From the NCBI GenBank assembly GCA_028277445.1, contig JANQGG010000054.1, positions 62,001 through 126,000 on the forward strand: a stretch of DNA of 64,000 nt, in the 5' to 3' direction. The position numbers were made by a program, and so were the translations under genes. Below, one piece after another: positions 55,481 to 64,000 of this stretch; position 1 is the stretch's first letter, and every line of letters begins with the position of its first letter. The notes beneath the pieces were generated by a model, which worked only from the letters and a program-made list of their open reading frames with translations, was not told where the DNA came from and ran no database searches. The DNA is from Chloroherpetonaceae bacterium. GTDB lineage: Bacteria; Bacteroidota; Chlorobiia; Chlorobiales; Chloroherpetonaceae.

Positions 55481-56299
55481 ATGCTTGATATAAAGAAATT
55501 AGGCGTCATTGGATTAGGAAAAATGGGACAGGCCATTGTAGCCGGCATGCTTAAAAAGCAGGTGATTACGCCGAATCAGCTGATGGGTTGCGATGCTTCG
55601 GAAGACATCCGAAACCGGGTTTCGGAATCCCTTGGTATTCAAATGGTTTCGGATGCAAAAAAACTGGCTTCGGCTTGCGATGTGTTGCTGTTAGCCGTTA
55701 AACCGCATCATATCAAAATGGTTTGCGACGATATTTATGACTCCGTTCATCCGAATCAATTGGTTATCAGCGTTGCAGCAGCAATTTCCACCGCCTATAT
55801 GGAGAAGCGTTTGCCCAAGGATGTACCGGTAATACGTGTGATGCCCAATACACCGGCGTTGATCAATCAAGGAATGAGTGTGCTATGCCAGGGAAAATCA
55901 GTCCGAAAACATCATATGGCATTGGCAATGGAGATGTTTGAAGCGGTTGGAGAGACGGCTAGCGTTGACGAAAAAATGATGGATGCGGTAACGGCAATTT
56001 CGGGCAGTGGGCCGGCCTATATGTTTTTAATGTTGGAAGCTATGGCGGATGCAGGTCTGAAAATGGGCTTACCTAAACCGCTAGCCACTCAATTAGCCGC
56101 ACAAACCATGCTGGGTTCGGCAAAGCTTGTAATGGAAAGCGGCGAAATGCCGGTGAAATTAAAAGATGATGTTACAACGCCAGCTGGTACAACCATCGAA
56201 GGGTTGGTGGAATTTGAAAACAACGGATTTAGATCAACCGTTATCAATGCGGTTCTTAAAGCGAAAGAACGATCCGAACAATTATCACAAAACGATTAA
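55481..56299 (+). CDS. proC: Pyrroline-5-carboxylate reductase
   Basis: ProC makes proline from pyrroline-5-carboxylate with NAD(P)H. From the ATG at 55481 the product has 272 residues and begins MLDIKKLGVIGLGKMGQAI, the Rossmann dinucleotide fold, with the family segments RVMPNTPALINQGMSV and ISGSGPAYMFLMLEAMADAG. A TTG at 55451 would overlap batC but adds unlike residues. The gene is placed inside the Bat operon between batC and batD, five bases before batD; this is metabolic and not an expected Bat gene. Confidence 0.95.
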   Translation: MLDIKKLGVIGLGKMGQAIVAGMLKKQVITPNQLMGCDASEDIRNRVSESLGIQMVSDAKKLASACDVLLLAVKPHHIKMVCDDIYDSVHPNQLVISVAAAISTAYMEKRLPKDVPVIRVMPNTPALINQGMSVLCQGKSVRKHHMALAMEMFEAVGETASVDEKMMDAVTAISGSGPAYMFLMLEAMADAGLKMGLPKPLATQLAAQTMLGSAKLVMESGEMPVKLKDDVTTPAGTTIEGLVEFENNGFRSTVINAVLKAKERSEQLSQND

Positions 56300-56304
56300 A
56301 GGTT

Positions 56305-58161
56305 ATGTTGATTTTTCATCAAAATATGCGTCTGAATGTGCAGGCTGCTTTTATGATGATACTTGTTATACTGACTCTTTTCCCACAGTATAAGACTCTT
56401 TTTGCTCAGGATGTTACGGTAAAAGCCAGTCTCAGCACCCGGATGGTTTATGAAAACGAACCGTTTCGCTATACCATTACGGTTGAAGGCAAAGCCGATT
56501 TTGACCGCGCAAAAGTAAATACCGGTGAGGATTTTCAGCTCTTAAGCAATCGCACTTCAACTTCGGAAAACTTTAGCATCATTAATGGAAAAGTCTATCG
56601 GGCCAAGTCATTAACCTACACGCTTGTTCCGAAGAAATCCGGTAAATTAACCATACCGCCGGCTAAAGTAACCATGAAAAATGGGGAAACACACTTAACC
56701 AATGCGTTGCAAGTTTCAGTGATGAAAGGCTCGCAATCGCCCCAGGTTGGCAGCGGCGCTCCGCCATCTTCGAAGGATTTTTTGAAAGTGCCTAAAGATC
56801 AGATTTTTATCAAACCGGTTGTCAGCAAAAAAAATCTGTATGTTGGCCAGGGCGCTACGGTGACCTATAAATTATACTATCGTGTTAAAATCACACGCTA
56901 CGAGCAGGTTGAAGACATCAAGCCGGAAGGGTTTTGGAAAGAAGAGTTTGAAGTGGATCAGCAAATTGCCAGCCAGAACGAATACCTGAACGGGACGCTA
57001 TACCGCGTGGCTACTATCAAAAAATTCCAGGTATTTCCAACCCGCGCCGGGAAATTGGAAATTTCACCCTATCGTGCGCTTTGCGAAGTGCTAATGACCG
57101 ATGTGTTGCGCAATAAATGGGGGCTTTCCATGAATTTCAACCAATTTTTTAATTCCATGGGTAAAACCATGAAGGCTGAAGTTTATGCACCTGCGATTCA
57201 ATTTCGCGTAAAACCATTGCCTGATCCTAAGCCGGAAGGTTTTTTGGGCGCAGTTGGTAAGTTCAAATTGGCAGCTTCTTTGGATCGTGATAGCATCAAA
57301 ACCGGATCGCCCGTAACGTTTAAGTTTAACATTTCGGGTGAAGGGAATATTTCCACCTTGCCGGTTTTGGATATTGAACTCCCTTCGGAATTTGAAAAAT
57401 ACGATCCCAAGGTCAGTCAGGAAGTTTTAAATAAGGGGACAAAAATCAGAGGCAGCAAGTCAGTTGAAATTGTGGCCATACCCCGCGCATCTGGAAATTA
57501 CGAGTTGGGTCGTGTGTTGTTCAGTTACTTTGATCCGGCAAAGAAAACCTATAAAACGCTTAAATCCCCGGAGTTTGAAATATTTGTTGAACCCAGTCCT
57601 GAAGAGCGATCATCCGGTTTTGCCAATAAACAAGCCATTACCCGATTTGGCAGCGATATCCATTTTTTGAAAACGTCAGCCGGAACGCTAAGTCCGTTTT
57701 CCGTTCCGCTTTATAAATCCGTATGGTTTTACTCGTCGTTTTTAGTGCCTGCTTTGGCATTTTTCTTGTTTGTATTGCAAAAACAAAAAGAAGATAAAAT
57801 GCAAGGCGATAAAGCGTATGCCCGCCTTTATGTGGCAACGCCCGAAGCCCGCAAGCATCTCAAAAAAGCCAAAGCTTTATTAAAAGAACGAAAAGAAAAA
57901 GCATTTTTTGCTGAATTGGAATCGGCCTTGCTAAAGTATATCGGCAATAAATTTAATGTTGATGAGCAAGCCATGACAAAACCGGAGTTAAAAGACCTGC
58001 TTTTGAGCAAGAAGCTTTCCGAAGAAACCATCGGGCGTTTTATTAACGTGCTTGAAACGGCTGAAGCATACCGGTTTGCGCCAACAACGCATTCGCAGCA
58101 GAGTTTGGATGGCTATTACGACATGGCTGAAAAAACCATATCCGAGATTTCAAAATTATGA
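56305..58161 (+). CDS. batD: BatD, large membrane protein of the Bat operon
   Basis: The 618-residue protein has an N-terminal signal (about 12-35), several repeated Ig/beta-sandwich-like extracytoplasmic domains (about 36-465; VKASLSTRMVYENEPFRYTI, LTYTLVPKKSGKLTIPPAKV), a single membrane helix (about 475-492, FYSSFLVPALAFFLFVLQ), and a helical cytoplasmic tail. The layout is that of the BatD/oxygen-tolerance family. It starts five bases after proC and overlaps batE by four bases. Confidence 0.92.
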   Translation: MLIFHQNMRLNVQAAFMMILVILTLFPQYKTLFAQDVTVKASLSTRMVYENEPFRYTITVEGKADFDRAKVNTGEDFQLLSNRTSTSENFSIINGKVYRAKSLTYTLVPKKSGKLTIPPAKVTMKNGETHLTNALQVSVMKGSQSPQVGSGAPPSSKDFLKVPKDQIFIKPVVSKKNLYVGQGATVTYKLYYRVKITRYEQVEDIKPEGFWKEEFEVDQQIASQNEYLNGTLYRVATIKKFQVFPTRAGKLEISPYRALCEVLMTDVLRNKWGLSMNFNQFFNSMGKTMKAEVYAPAIQFRVKPLPDPKPEGFLGAVGKFKLAASLDRDSIKTGSPVTFKFNISGEGNISTLPVLDIELPSEFEKYDPKVSQEVLNKGTKIRGSKSVEIVAIPRASGNYELGRVLFSYFDPAKKTYKTLKSPEFEIFVEPSPEERSSGFANKQAITRFGSDIHFLKTSAGTLSPFSVPLYKSVWFYSSFLVPALAFFLFVLQKQKEDKMQGDKAYARLYVATPEARKHLKKAKALLKERKEKAFFAELESALLKYIGNKFNVDEQAMTKPELKDLLLSKKLSEETIGRFINVLETAEAYRFAPTTHSQQSLDGYYDMAEKTISEISKL

Positions 58162-58937
58162 TGCATTTCAACAGATATCGGTGGGCGATATCATTTTTAG
58201 GTTTTTGGCTAAGCATTTTGGCATCGGAGCAACTCCTGGCCGATAGCGTTCAGGAACAAGAGTTCAGGCAAGGCAGCCGCCTTTACACACGCGGTCAGTA
58301 TGACGAAGCCGTTGAAAAATGGCAATCTATTTTGCGCTCCGGCTACGAAAGCGGTCAGTTGTATTACAATTTGGGCAATGCCTATTATAAGATGAACGAT
58401 ATCGGCCGCGCAATTCAGCATTATGAAAAAGCACAGCGAATATTAAGAGACGATGATGATCTGCAAAACAACCTGGACATGGCCCGTCTAAAAACCAAAG
58501 ATAAAATTGCCAAAGTGCCGCAGTTTTTTCTGAGCCGCGTTTTAGAAGGATTTTTAGACCTGTTTACAACAAATGTTGCCGGTTACTTAACCCTGGCCAG
58601 CGTTTATCTGTTAACCCTGGCGGCAATTTTAAATCTTAAGCAATTACTTGCTCCCGGTCTCGGTAAATTGCTGGTTGTGGTGATGATTGTCTTCAGTTCG
58701 TTTTTTGCCTTGGTTTTTGCGTTAAAATCGTACCGGGAAGAAACCACTCAAACCGCGGTGGTTTTAGCCGAGGAGGTAAATGCCAAAAGCGAGCCTCAAT
58801 CCAGCGCTTCCACGTTATTTATTATCCACGAGGGATTGAAAGTAACCATTACCCGAAACGATGGCAGTTGGGTTGAAATCAAACTCCCCGATGGCAATAA
58901 AGGATGGGTTGAACTGGCCACACTGGGCAAGATTTGA
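58158..58937 (+). CDS. batE: BatE, TPR and SH3 membrane protein
   Basis: The 259-residue protein has an N-terminal signal, TPR motifs (about 34-110: GSRLYTRGQYDEAVEKWQSI, YYNLGNAYYKMNDIGRAIQH), two membrane helices (about 138-160 and 170-190), and a C-terminal bacterial SH3 domain (about 200-258, ending GWVELATLGKI). This is the last gene of the Bat run; three bases separate its stop from that of the convergent RlpA-like gene. Confidence 0.9.
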   Translation: MMHFNRYRWAISFLGFWLSILASEQLLADSVQEQEFRQGSRLYTRGQYDEAVEKWQSILRSGYESGQLYYNLGNAYYKMNDIGRAIQHYEKAQRILRDDDDLQNNLDMARLKTKDKIAKVPQFFLSRVLEGFLDLFTTNVAGYLTLASVYLLTLAAILNLKQLLAPGLGKLLVVVMIVFSSFFALVFALKSYREETTQTAVVLAEEVNAKSEPQSSASTLFIIHEGLKVTITRNDGSWVEIKLPDGNKGWVELATLGKI

Positions 58938-58940
58938 TCG

Positions 58941-59453
58941 TTAATTCAGGGTTTCAATTCGAACTTTAGCAATTCCCGGTCCAATCATCCCAAGCCGCTT
59001 AGCCGCTTCCAACGATACATCTATCAACCGATCTTTTTTAAACGGGCCACGATCATTGATTTTAACCACTACGCTTTTTTTGTTGGTGAGATTTGTCACT
59101 TTAACAAGCGTACCGAAAGGCAAGGTGCGGTGCGCGGCTGTCATCTCATGCATGTTGAAGATTTCTCCGCTTGAGGTTTTTCGTCCATGGAATTTATGAG
59201 CATAGTAAGATGCACGGCCTTCAGCTTCGTATCTGGGTGCATTTTTATGCGGTTTAATCTTAACGGGTTGTTGCTTGGCGCTTGCAGGTGCTTTTGGCTT
59301 GGGTTTTGTTTGCGCAGGTTTTAAAGGCGTGCTAGCCGGTTTTCGTTCACTCTCTTTTATGAGCGGTTTTTGCGCTTTCGGTTCAGGATGGTTGTATCGG
59401 GCAACCGATTGACAGGAAGAAAATAAAAAGAGAAAAATTGCTAGACGTATCAT
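58941..59453 (-). CDS. RlpA-like septal lytic-transglycosylase-type lipoprotein
   Basis: This 170-residue lipoprotein has signal [14 protein letters not shown] (Cys14), a Pro/Lys-rich linker (about 20-75), and the double-psi beta-barrel of RlpA (about 78-168: [45 protein letters not shown]). RlpA proteins act on or bind peptidoglycan that lacks peptide stems. It has no SPOR domain. It overlaps the end of the GDPD gene by four bases, so they form a unit. Confidence 0.9.
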   Translation of the reverse strand: MIRLAIFLFLFSSCQSVARYNHPEPKAQKPLIKESERKPASTPLKPAQTKPKPKAPASAKQQPVKIKPHKNAPRYEAEGRASYYAHKFHGRKTSSGEIFNMHEMTAAHRTLPFGTLVKVTNLTNKKSVVVKINDRGPFKKDRLIDVSLEAAKRLGMIGPGIAKVRIETLN

Positions 59454-60382
59454 AAGGTATTGGGTTGGATTAAAAATTGTGCCTGATCCGGGTAGTCGGT
59501 TATCAAGCCATCTACGCCAAGATTTTTAAGGTGTTTCATATCTTCGGGTGTATTAACAGTCCAGGGAATCAGTTTCATGTGTTTTTTATGGCAGGATTTC
59601 ACCAAATCTTCAGTAACGAGCTTATAGTAGGGGCTGTAAATTTCAGGTACAAATCCCAAGCGTTCTAGATTCTGTTCCAAGCCTTCTTTGTTTTCAACCA
59701 GAAGGGCCAGAGTTAGCGTGGTGTCTATTTTGCGCATAGCCTGAAGCGTGCGAACATCGAAGGATTGCACAATCGTACGCTCCAAAATACCCAATTTTTT
59801 GAGCTCTTCATAAAGTAAGCCGGAGAAGGTCTTGGGTTCAGGGTGAAACCGGCCATCCCCATCTGGAGTGGACTTGGTTTCGATGTTATAATAAACAGGA
59901 TCTAATGAATCGGTTTTGATTTTGGCTTCTACTGCTACAACCATTTCTTGAAGTGTGGGTTTATGAACCCGAAACTTTTTTTGTCCCGGAAATCTTGGGT
60001 GCAGTTTTGTGCCGCAATCGTAAGTGGCAATCTGTTTTGTCGTTAACTGGTACAGGTTATGTTCTTTTTCATTCGATTGTAAAATAGGGTTGCCATTTGG
60101 GTCTAAACATATTTCATGAGAAAACCACGGCTCATGCGATACAATGAGTTGAGAATCTTTACTGACGCATACATCCAGTTCCAGGGTGGTTACGCCTAAA
60201 TCCAATGCATGTAAAAACCCAGGTATGCTGTTTTCCGGGTAAAGTCCCCTTGTCCCACGGTGGCCTTGCAGGTCAAATGCTGTTTTATTGGTTTCTTGGT
60301 TTTCAGGCATCGGCTTTTTGGAAGAAGTTGTGCAGGCTAAGATCATAATTATGAGGAATATATAACAAAATGTTATGCGCAT
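59450..60382 (-). CDS. Glycerophosphodiester phosphodiesterase
   Basis: The 310-residue protein has a lipoprotein signal ([17 protein letters not shown]) and a GDPD TIM barrel with [20 protein letters not shown] and the acidic [19 protein letters not shown], containing the catalytic His pair and metal-binding Glu/Asp. It cleaves glycerophosphodiesters to glycerol-3-phosphate and an alcohol, here in the periplasm. It precedes the RlpA-like gene with overlap. Confidence 0.93.
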   Translation of the reverse strand: MRITFCYIFLIIMILACTTSSKKPMPENQETNKTAFDLQGHRGTRGLYPENSIPGFLHALDLGVTTLELDVCVSKDSQLIVSHEPWFSHEICLDPNGNPILQSNEKEHNLYQLTTKQIATYDCGTKLHPRFPGQKKFRVHKPTLQEMVVAVEAKIKTDSLDPVYYNIETKSTPDGDGRFHPEPKTFSGLLYEELKKLGILERTIVQSFDVRTLQAMRKIDTTLTLALLVENKEGLEQNLERLGFVPEIYSPYYKLVTEDLVKSCHKKHMKLIPWTVNTPEDMKHLKNLGVDGLITDYPDQAQFLIQPNTL

Positions 60383-60633
60383 GTCAGAGCTAAGTGAGTT
60401 TTTGAATCCTAATTCGGTTTGATGAAATTACATTAAAATCACCAAGAATCTCATTTTCATGTTTGGAAATAGAGGCGCAAACTCATTTGAATTTCAATTC
60501 GAGACTAACGCCAAAAGCGGTAAGATTTTGGTAAAATGCGAGTTGCCCAAAATTATTATCGCTTGAAACTACTGGTTTAGGTTTATTCTTAGCGCGTTGT
60601 CTCTAATTTTTCTAATCCATCTTCAGGTATTCC

Positions 60634-61353
60634 TTAAGTATTTTCATAGTTAATTATTTCAGAAACAGTTTTAAACTCAAACCCTTTATTTTTTAACCCT
60701 TCAATAATGTCATTTAAAGATTCGAGAGATGTTGCCCGTCCCTTATACATAACATGCATTAATATGATTGAACCATTTTTTGAGTTCTCTATCACATGGT
60801 TTGCAAGCTTTTTAGAATCATTTGCAATTTCAGGTATCGATTCGGGTGCAACGTCCCACATAATGGTCTTTCGATCATTCCGCTTCATGTAGTAAGGAAG
60901 AACTAATAATTTCTTCCCATGAGGCGGTCTGAAATGGATCTCCTGAAGATACCCGGCTTTTCGTATTAGCGAATCTGTTTTCTCAATCTCTTCGCTTATT
61001 GATTGATATGATTTAAAAATTAATCGATTGTGAGAATAGGAGTGGTTTCCAATTTCATGCCCGGCCAATACGATTTTCTTGGTTTCTGATAATCTATTTT
61101 GAATTGAATTGCCTGTAAGAAAAAAAGTGGCTTTAATATTTTTAGCGTCAAGTATGGATAATACCGAATCTACTTTTTCTGTTGGCCCGTCGTCAAAAGT
61201 TAATGCCACAACTTTTTGTGTTGTATTTATTCGAGGATAGATTTCCCCAAAAAGTTGATATGATCTTGATTTACTTAAAAAATGCACGCCAACCGTCATT
61301 AAAATTATGGCTGTTATCGACAGCAGAATAGTTTGGGTTTTATTTCTAATCAT
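60634..61353 (-). CDS. Polysaccharide deacetylase (NodB/CE4)
   Basis: The 239-residue protein has an N-terminal membrane anchor (about 8-26) and a NodB domain: VVALTFDDGPTEKV (catalytic Asp and metal Asp, about 49-62), ATFFLTGNSI, the metal-His motif EIGNHSYSHNRL, and RPPHGKK. Such enzymes remove N-acetyl groups from cell-wall or capsule sugars. It is a single gene, with 250 bp to the GDPD gene and 387 bp to the Fic gene; the latter gap includes a modD fragment. Confidence 0.92.
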   Translation of the reverse strand: MIRNKTQTILLSITAIILMTVGVHFLSKSRSYQLFGEIYPRINTTQKVVALTFDDGPTEKVDSVLSILDAKNIKATFFLTGNSIQNRLSETKKIVLAGHEIGNHSYSHNRLIFKSYQSISEEIEKTDSLIRKAGYLQEIHFRPPHGKKLLVLPYYMKRNDRKTIMWDVAPESIPEIANDSKKLANHVIENSKNGSIILMHVMYKGRATSLESLNDIIEGLKNKGFEFKTVSEIINYENT

Positions 61354-61568
61354 TTAGTTTTTTTTCAGTCATAAAGAATTAGAAATCTCGCAAATGTATA
61401 GCCATGTCTTTTCTTATTCTATCAACAAGATACAATCGACCCTGAGCGAATCATTCAACGCCATAGAAACATCGCATTTTACCATAAGAAAATCATTGAA
61501 AACCGCTCCAGAATAGCAAAGCTTCATTACAAAATCATTTTCAACCGCCAAAACAAATTGCCAACCGC
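61354..61568. other. Gene-free stretch between the deacetylase gene and the modD fragment
   Basis: About 215 bp, AT-rich, with no ORF, hairpin or repeat that I can support. The modD 3' fragment begins at 61569. Confidence 0.5.
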
Positions 61569-61722
61569 TTATGACTCATAATTCACCATACTCACACCAA
61601 TATCGGCGGGTTTTCCGAAATACGGCCAGGTGGTAACAATGAGCTCAGCTCCGGCTTTGGCATACGCTCCGGCATTTTCAGCATGGATACCGCCTGCTGC
61701 TGCTATCTGCAAGTTTGGTTAT
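61569..61722 (-). pseudogene. Fragment: second copy of the modD 3' end
   Basis: The minus strand encodes the last 45 or so residues of ModD (starting NLQIAAAGGIHAENAGAYAK, ending DIGVSMV) with an altered tail NYES before a TAA. Compared with intact modD at 63001-63140, about 14 of 130 bases differ, all in synonymous positions, while the shared peptide is identical. It has no start codon and cannot be expressed as an enzyme. With modD on the other side it brackets the Fic gene. Confidence 0.88.
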
Positions 61723-61740
61723 ACGTGATTCTCAAAAAGC

Positions 61741-62883
61741 CTATTTGTAAAATTGCTTCAGGTAGCTTTCAAAAATAAATTCTCTATTTCTATTGTATCC
61801 GGTTATTTCGTTCAGAAAACCTGCTTCTTTAAAGTCCGAAATCAAAGCGTTTGCCGCGTTATAGCTTAAACCTGTAGCTTTCTTTGCTTGATTTACATTT
61901 ACAATGGGTTTTTTGAATAAATAATGAAGTAAAACAATGGCGCTTTGGCTTTTTCTCCCAAACTCTTTGTTGATCTTGAGTTCAGTTTTTTCTTTTAACT
62001 CGAGTATGTTAGCCAATGTTTGGGAAGCGATGTCTGCAGTTTCTGCAATACCAACTAAAAAATATTTAACCCATTGCTTCATGTCGTTTTTTGTTCGTAC
62101 GAAAGTTAAGTTGTCGTAGTATAATCCTTTGTTTTTTTCGAAAAATGCAGAGAGGTATAACAATGGCTTAGTTAAAATCTTTTTATCCATTAAAAAAAGA
62201 GTGATTAACAATCTACCAACTCTACCATTTCCATCTAAAAAAGGGTGTATTGTTTCGAATTGATAATGTGCAATGGCAATTTTTATTAGGTCAGGTACAT
62301 TTATATCGTCGTTATGAATAAAATTTTCCAGATCGCCCATTAATTCGCCAACATAATCTTGGTGTGGAGGGACAAATGTTGCATCGGCCAGACTATTTCC
62401 ACCAATCCAGTTTTGGCTTGATCGAAATTCTTCAGGTAGTTTATGTTCACCTCTTACACTATCTAATAAAATCCTATGAATATCCTTAAGAAGCCTAGAT
62501 GAAATGGGTAATTCATTTAATTTTTCAATAGCGGTATTTAAGGATTTGATATAATTATTAACTTCTTTCCAGTCATTTTTTCGTTCTGGAGAAATATCAG
62601 CCTCATCCATCAACGCTTCATCCATCTGTGTTTGGGTACCTTCGATTCTACTTGATATTACCGCTTCTTTTGTGACATGGAGCTGAATAAATAAATCGAT
62701 ATTTGGAACCAGTTTAGAAAATGAATTGAGCTCGCCAAGTTTAATCGCCGCCTTTTCAATCAACAGATTTAACTTTGAGTCTTCCCATACCCACCTATCA
62801 TTAATTTTGGTTGGCACAAAAAAATCATAACCAGTAAGGCTTTTTTGAAAATGACCGGATTGATATTTCTCAAGTTGTATCAT
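61741..62883 (-). CDS. Fic-family AMPylation protein
   Basis: The 380-residue protein has the Fic core motif HPFLDGNGRVGRLL (about 206-219), i.e. HxFx(D/E)GNGRxxR intact, the N-terminal inhibitory motif SSRIEGTQ (about 76-83, S-x3-EG, autoinhibited class), and a C-terminal winged-helix domain (about 300-380). Fic enzymes transfer AMP or related groups to proteins; this layout is common in standalone bacterial Fic proteins. It lies between modD and a modD 3' fragment; a triple repeat upstream (62924-62980) may be its operator. Confidence 0.94.
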   Translation of the reverse strand: MIQLEKYQSGHFQKSLTGYDFFVPTKINDRWVWEDSKLNLLIEKAAIKLGELNSFSKLVPNIDLFIQLHVTKEAVISSRIEGTQTQMDEALMDEADISPERKNDWKEVNNYIKSLNTAIEKLNELPISSRLLKDIHRILLDSVRGEHKLPEEFRSSQNWIGGNSLADATFVPPHQDYVGELMGDLENFIHNDDINVPDLIKIAIAHYQFETIHPFLDGNGRVGRLLITLFLMDKKILTKPLLYLSAFFEKNKGLYYDNLTFVRTKNDMKQWVKYFLVGIAETADIASQTLANILELKEKTELKINKEFGRKSQSAIVLLHYLFKKPIVNVNQAKKATGLSYNAANALISDFKEAGFLNEITGYNRNREFIFESYLKQFYK

Positions 62884-62923
62884 GCTATTTTAACATGTCT
62901 ATTAAAAGCACAATATAATATTT

Positions 62924-62980
62924 TATATCTCATGTAAACCGATTAATCTGAGATATAAATTTTTTTTATCTCAGGTTAAT
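62924..62980. promoter_or_regulatory. Inverted and direct repeats upstream of fic (probable operator)
   Basis: TATATCTCA (62924-62932) and TGAGATATA (62949-62957) are exact inverted copies; a third copy TATCTCAGGTTAAT (62967-62980) repeats the arm and its flank with one mismatch. They lie 41-97 bp before the Fic ATG, in a spot suited to autoregulation by its winged helix. Confidence 0.5.
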
Positions 62981-63000
62981 GAAAGAAATTATAATTTAAG

Positions 63001-63849
63001 TCACTTCTCCACCATACTCACCCCAATATCGGCAGGTTTGCCAAAATAAGGCCAAGTGGTGACAATGAGCTCAGCCCCTGCTTTGGCGTATGCGCCGGCA
63101 TTTTCAGCATGGATACCACCTGCTGCTGCTATCTGCAAGTTCGGGTACTCTGTCTTTAAATCCTTAATAATCGGGGCTAATTTTTCCGGGGTGAATTTAT
63201 CAAATTGTATAATATCAAAACCCAGTTTAGCCATTTGCATGGCTTCTTCTTCCGATTCGGCTTCAATCGCCAGTTTTTGCTCCATACACATTTGGCGAAG
63301 CTGAGGCATTTTTTCAGCGAGCGTTTCCAAGCCGCCGGAAAAGGTAAGATGATGCTTAAAAATAAGCACCGTTTCCGATAGCCCCAATCGATGAAGCATT
63401 CCGCCACCGGCAAGCACGCCTTTTACGGAAAGTTGTTTGGTGCCCGGAAACACTTTTCGTGTAGTCACTACGCTTGCTTTGGGATTAATGGCTTTTACCG
63501 CGCTAACCACGTGATGAGTTCGCGTGGCAATGCTGGAGGCGTACTCCAGAATGTTAAGCGAAACTTTCCACACCCGATGCAAGGCTTCGGCTGAACCTTC
63601 CACTTCTAAAAAGGTTTGATTTTTTTCCAAATGTGAACCGGATGGCAAGAAATCTATAACTCTGCAGCCGCATTTCTCAGCAATTTTTGCCGATTCTTCC
63701 GTGCCGCAAATAACGGTATCGTGACGTGTTTGGAAACGCATCATACCGGTTTTCTCTGAAATGCCAAGCGCCATTGTGGTAAGATCGTAATACGGAACAT
63801 CTTCCCGGATCAGATCATCTAACTGGCTATCTGTTAAAAAACATCTCAT
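63001..63849 (-). CDS. modD: ModD, molybdenum-associated nicotinate-nucleotide pyrophosphorylase homologue
   Basis: From the ATG at 63849 the product has 282 residues starting MRCFLTDSQLDDLIREDVPY, the usual ModD start; a longer frame to 63936 adds an unlike 29 residues. It belongs to the NadC/quinolinate phosphoribosyltransferase fold: DLTTMALG, RTHHVVSAVKAINPKASVVT, TRKVFPGTKQLSVKG, FDIIQFDKFTPEKL and IAAAGGIHAENAGAYAKAGA. ModD proteins occur with molybdate-transport genes in nitrogen fixers; the biochemical role is not settled. No mod transporter is visible, but the window ends 150 bp upstream. Confidence 0.92.
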   Translation of the reverse strand: MRCFLTDSQLDDLIREDVPYYDLTTMALGISEKTGMMRFQTRHDTVICGTEESAKIAEKCGCRVIDFLPSGSHLEKNQTFLEVEGSAEALHRVWKVSLNILEYASSIATRTHHVVSAVKAINPKASVVTTRKVFPGTKQLSVKGVLAGGGMLHRLGLSETVLIFKHHLTFSGGLETLAEKMPQLRQMCMEQKLAIEAESEEEAMQMAKLGFDIIQFDKFTPEKLAPIIKDLKTEYPNLQIAAAGGIHAENAGAYAKAGAELIVTTWPYFGKPADIGVSMVEK

Positions 63850-64000
63850 GGTATTCTGTAAAATTTGGTGGTTTTTAAAATGCAAAGCCGGTATAAAGGC
63901 GTCCGTATCGATGGCCTGTTGTTGAGATATAATCAATTTCTTTGGAGATCAATGTCAGCGTATAGCTTAATGATATGGAATTTAGTTGCCACATCACGCC

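Overview
This window looks like the chromosome of a bacterium of the Fibrobacteres-Chlorobi-Bacteroidetes group, most likely a green-sulfur-bacterium relative of the Chloroherpeton type. That placement is inference from gene content: a type IX secretion (T9SS) sorting domain on a PorZ-like protein, a complete Bat (aerotolerance) operon, DUF3078 and Wzi-type outer-membrane proteins, a split ATP synthase operon, a half-length ClpB, ModD, and a Bacteroidetes-like promoter in front of bioY. No photosynthesis gene, rRNA, tRNA, CRISPR array or intact insertion sequence was seen, so the genus is not proven. Base composition is moderate and AT-leaning, with a clearly AT-richer stretch at about 24.1-27.6 kb.

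Layout. 1-3.6 kb: 3' part of a PorZ-like T9SS protein, a coiled-coil lipoprotein and a CRP-family regulator. 3.9-8.3 kb: an M23 peptidase plus bactofilin pair, then atpZ, a membrane protein, atpB, atpE, atpF and atpH; the ATP synthase alpha, beta, gamma and epsilon genes are not here. 8.5-13.8 kb: a tail-anchored J-domain protein, a Wzi-like barrel, bamD, nadD and a second M23 peptidase. 13.8-22.7 kb: a minus-strand housekeeping run, uvrD-pyrE-tyrA-nadK-trpS-DUF3078-HAD-argS. 22.8-36.1 kb: a secreted repeat protein, then two arms of surface-polysaccharide genes (flippase, methyltransferases, GT8, GT2-like and GT4 enzymes, DegT aminotransferase) flanking ruvX, an HU/IHF gene, a candidate small RNA and bioY. 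36.2-48.8 kb: ptsH-obgE, xseB, gatB, two toxin-antitoxin modules, half-length clpB, a class V aminotransferase, a lone acetyltransferase, carA, yajC and tsaD. 48.9-58.9 kb: the Bat operon, containing a tandem-AP2 gene and proC. 58.9-64 kb: RlpA-like, GDPD and polysaccharide deacetylase genes, then a Fic gene between intact modD and a copy of the modD 3' end.

How the parts relate. Envelope building is the dominant theme: peptidoglycan remodelling (two M23 enzymes, RlpA, bactofilin), outer-membrane assembly (BamD, Wzi, DUF3078), T9SS surface delivery and O-antigen or capsule synthesis. The regulator at 2.9 kb keeps the CRP-type recognition residues. CRP-type palindromes lie upstream of its own gene and in the bioY/small-RNA intergenic region, which suggests a small regulon.

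Most unusual points: (1) a Fic gene inserted beside the 3' end of modD, with a second, synonymously diverged copy of that 3' end on its far side; (2) a toxin-antitoxin cassette beside the 3' end of clpB, flanked by 37-38-bp direct repeats; (3) a tandem AP2-domain protein inside the Bat operon; (4) a candidate structured small RNA whose promoter overlaps a consensus CRP site; (5) a ClpB that stops in the middle domain. All calls come from reading the sequence; no database search was run.
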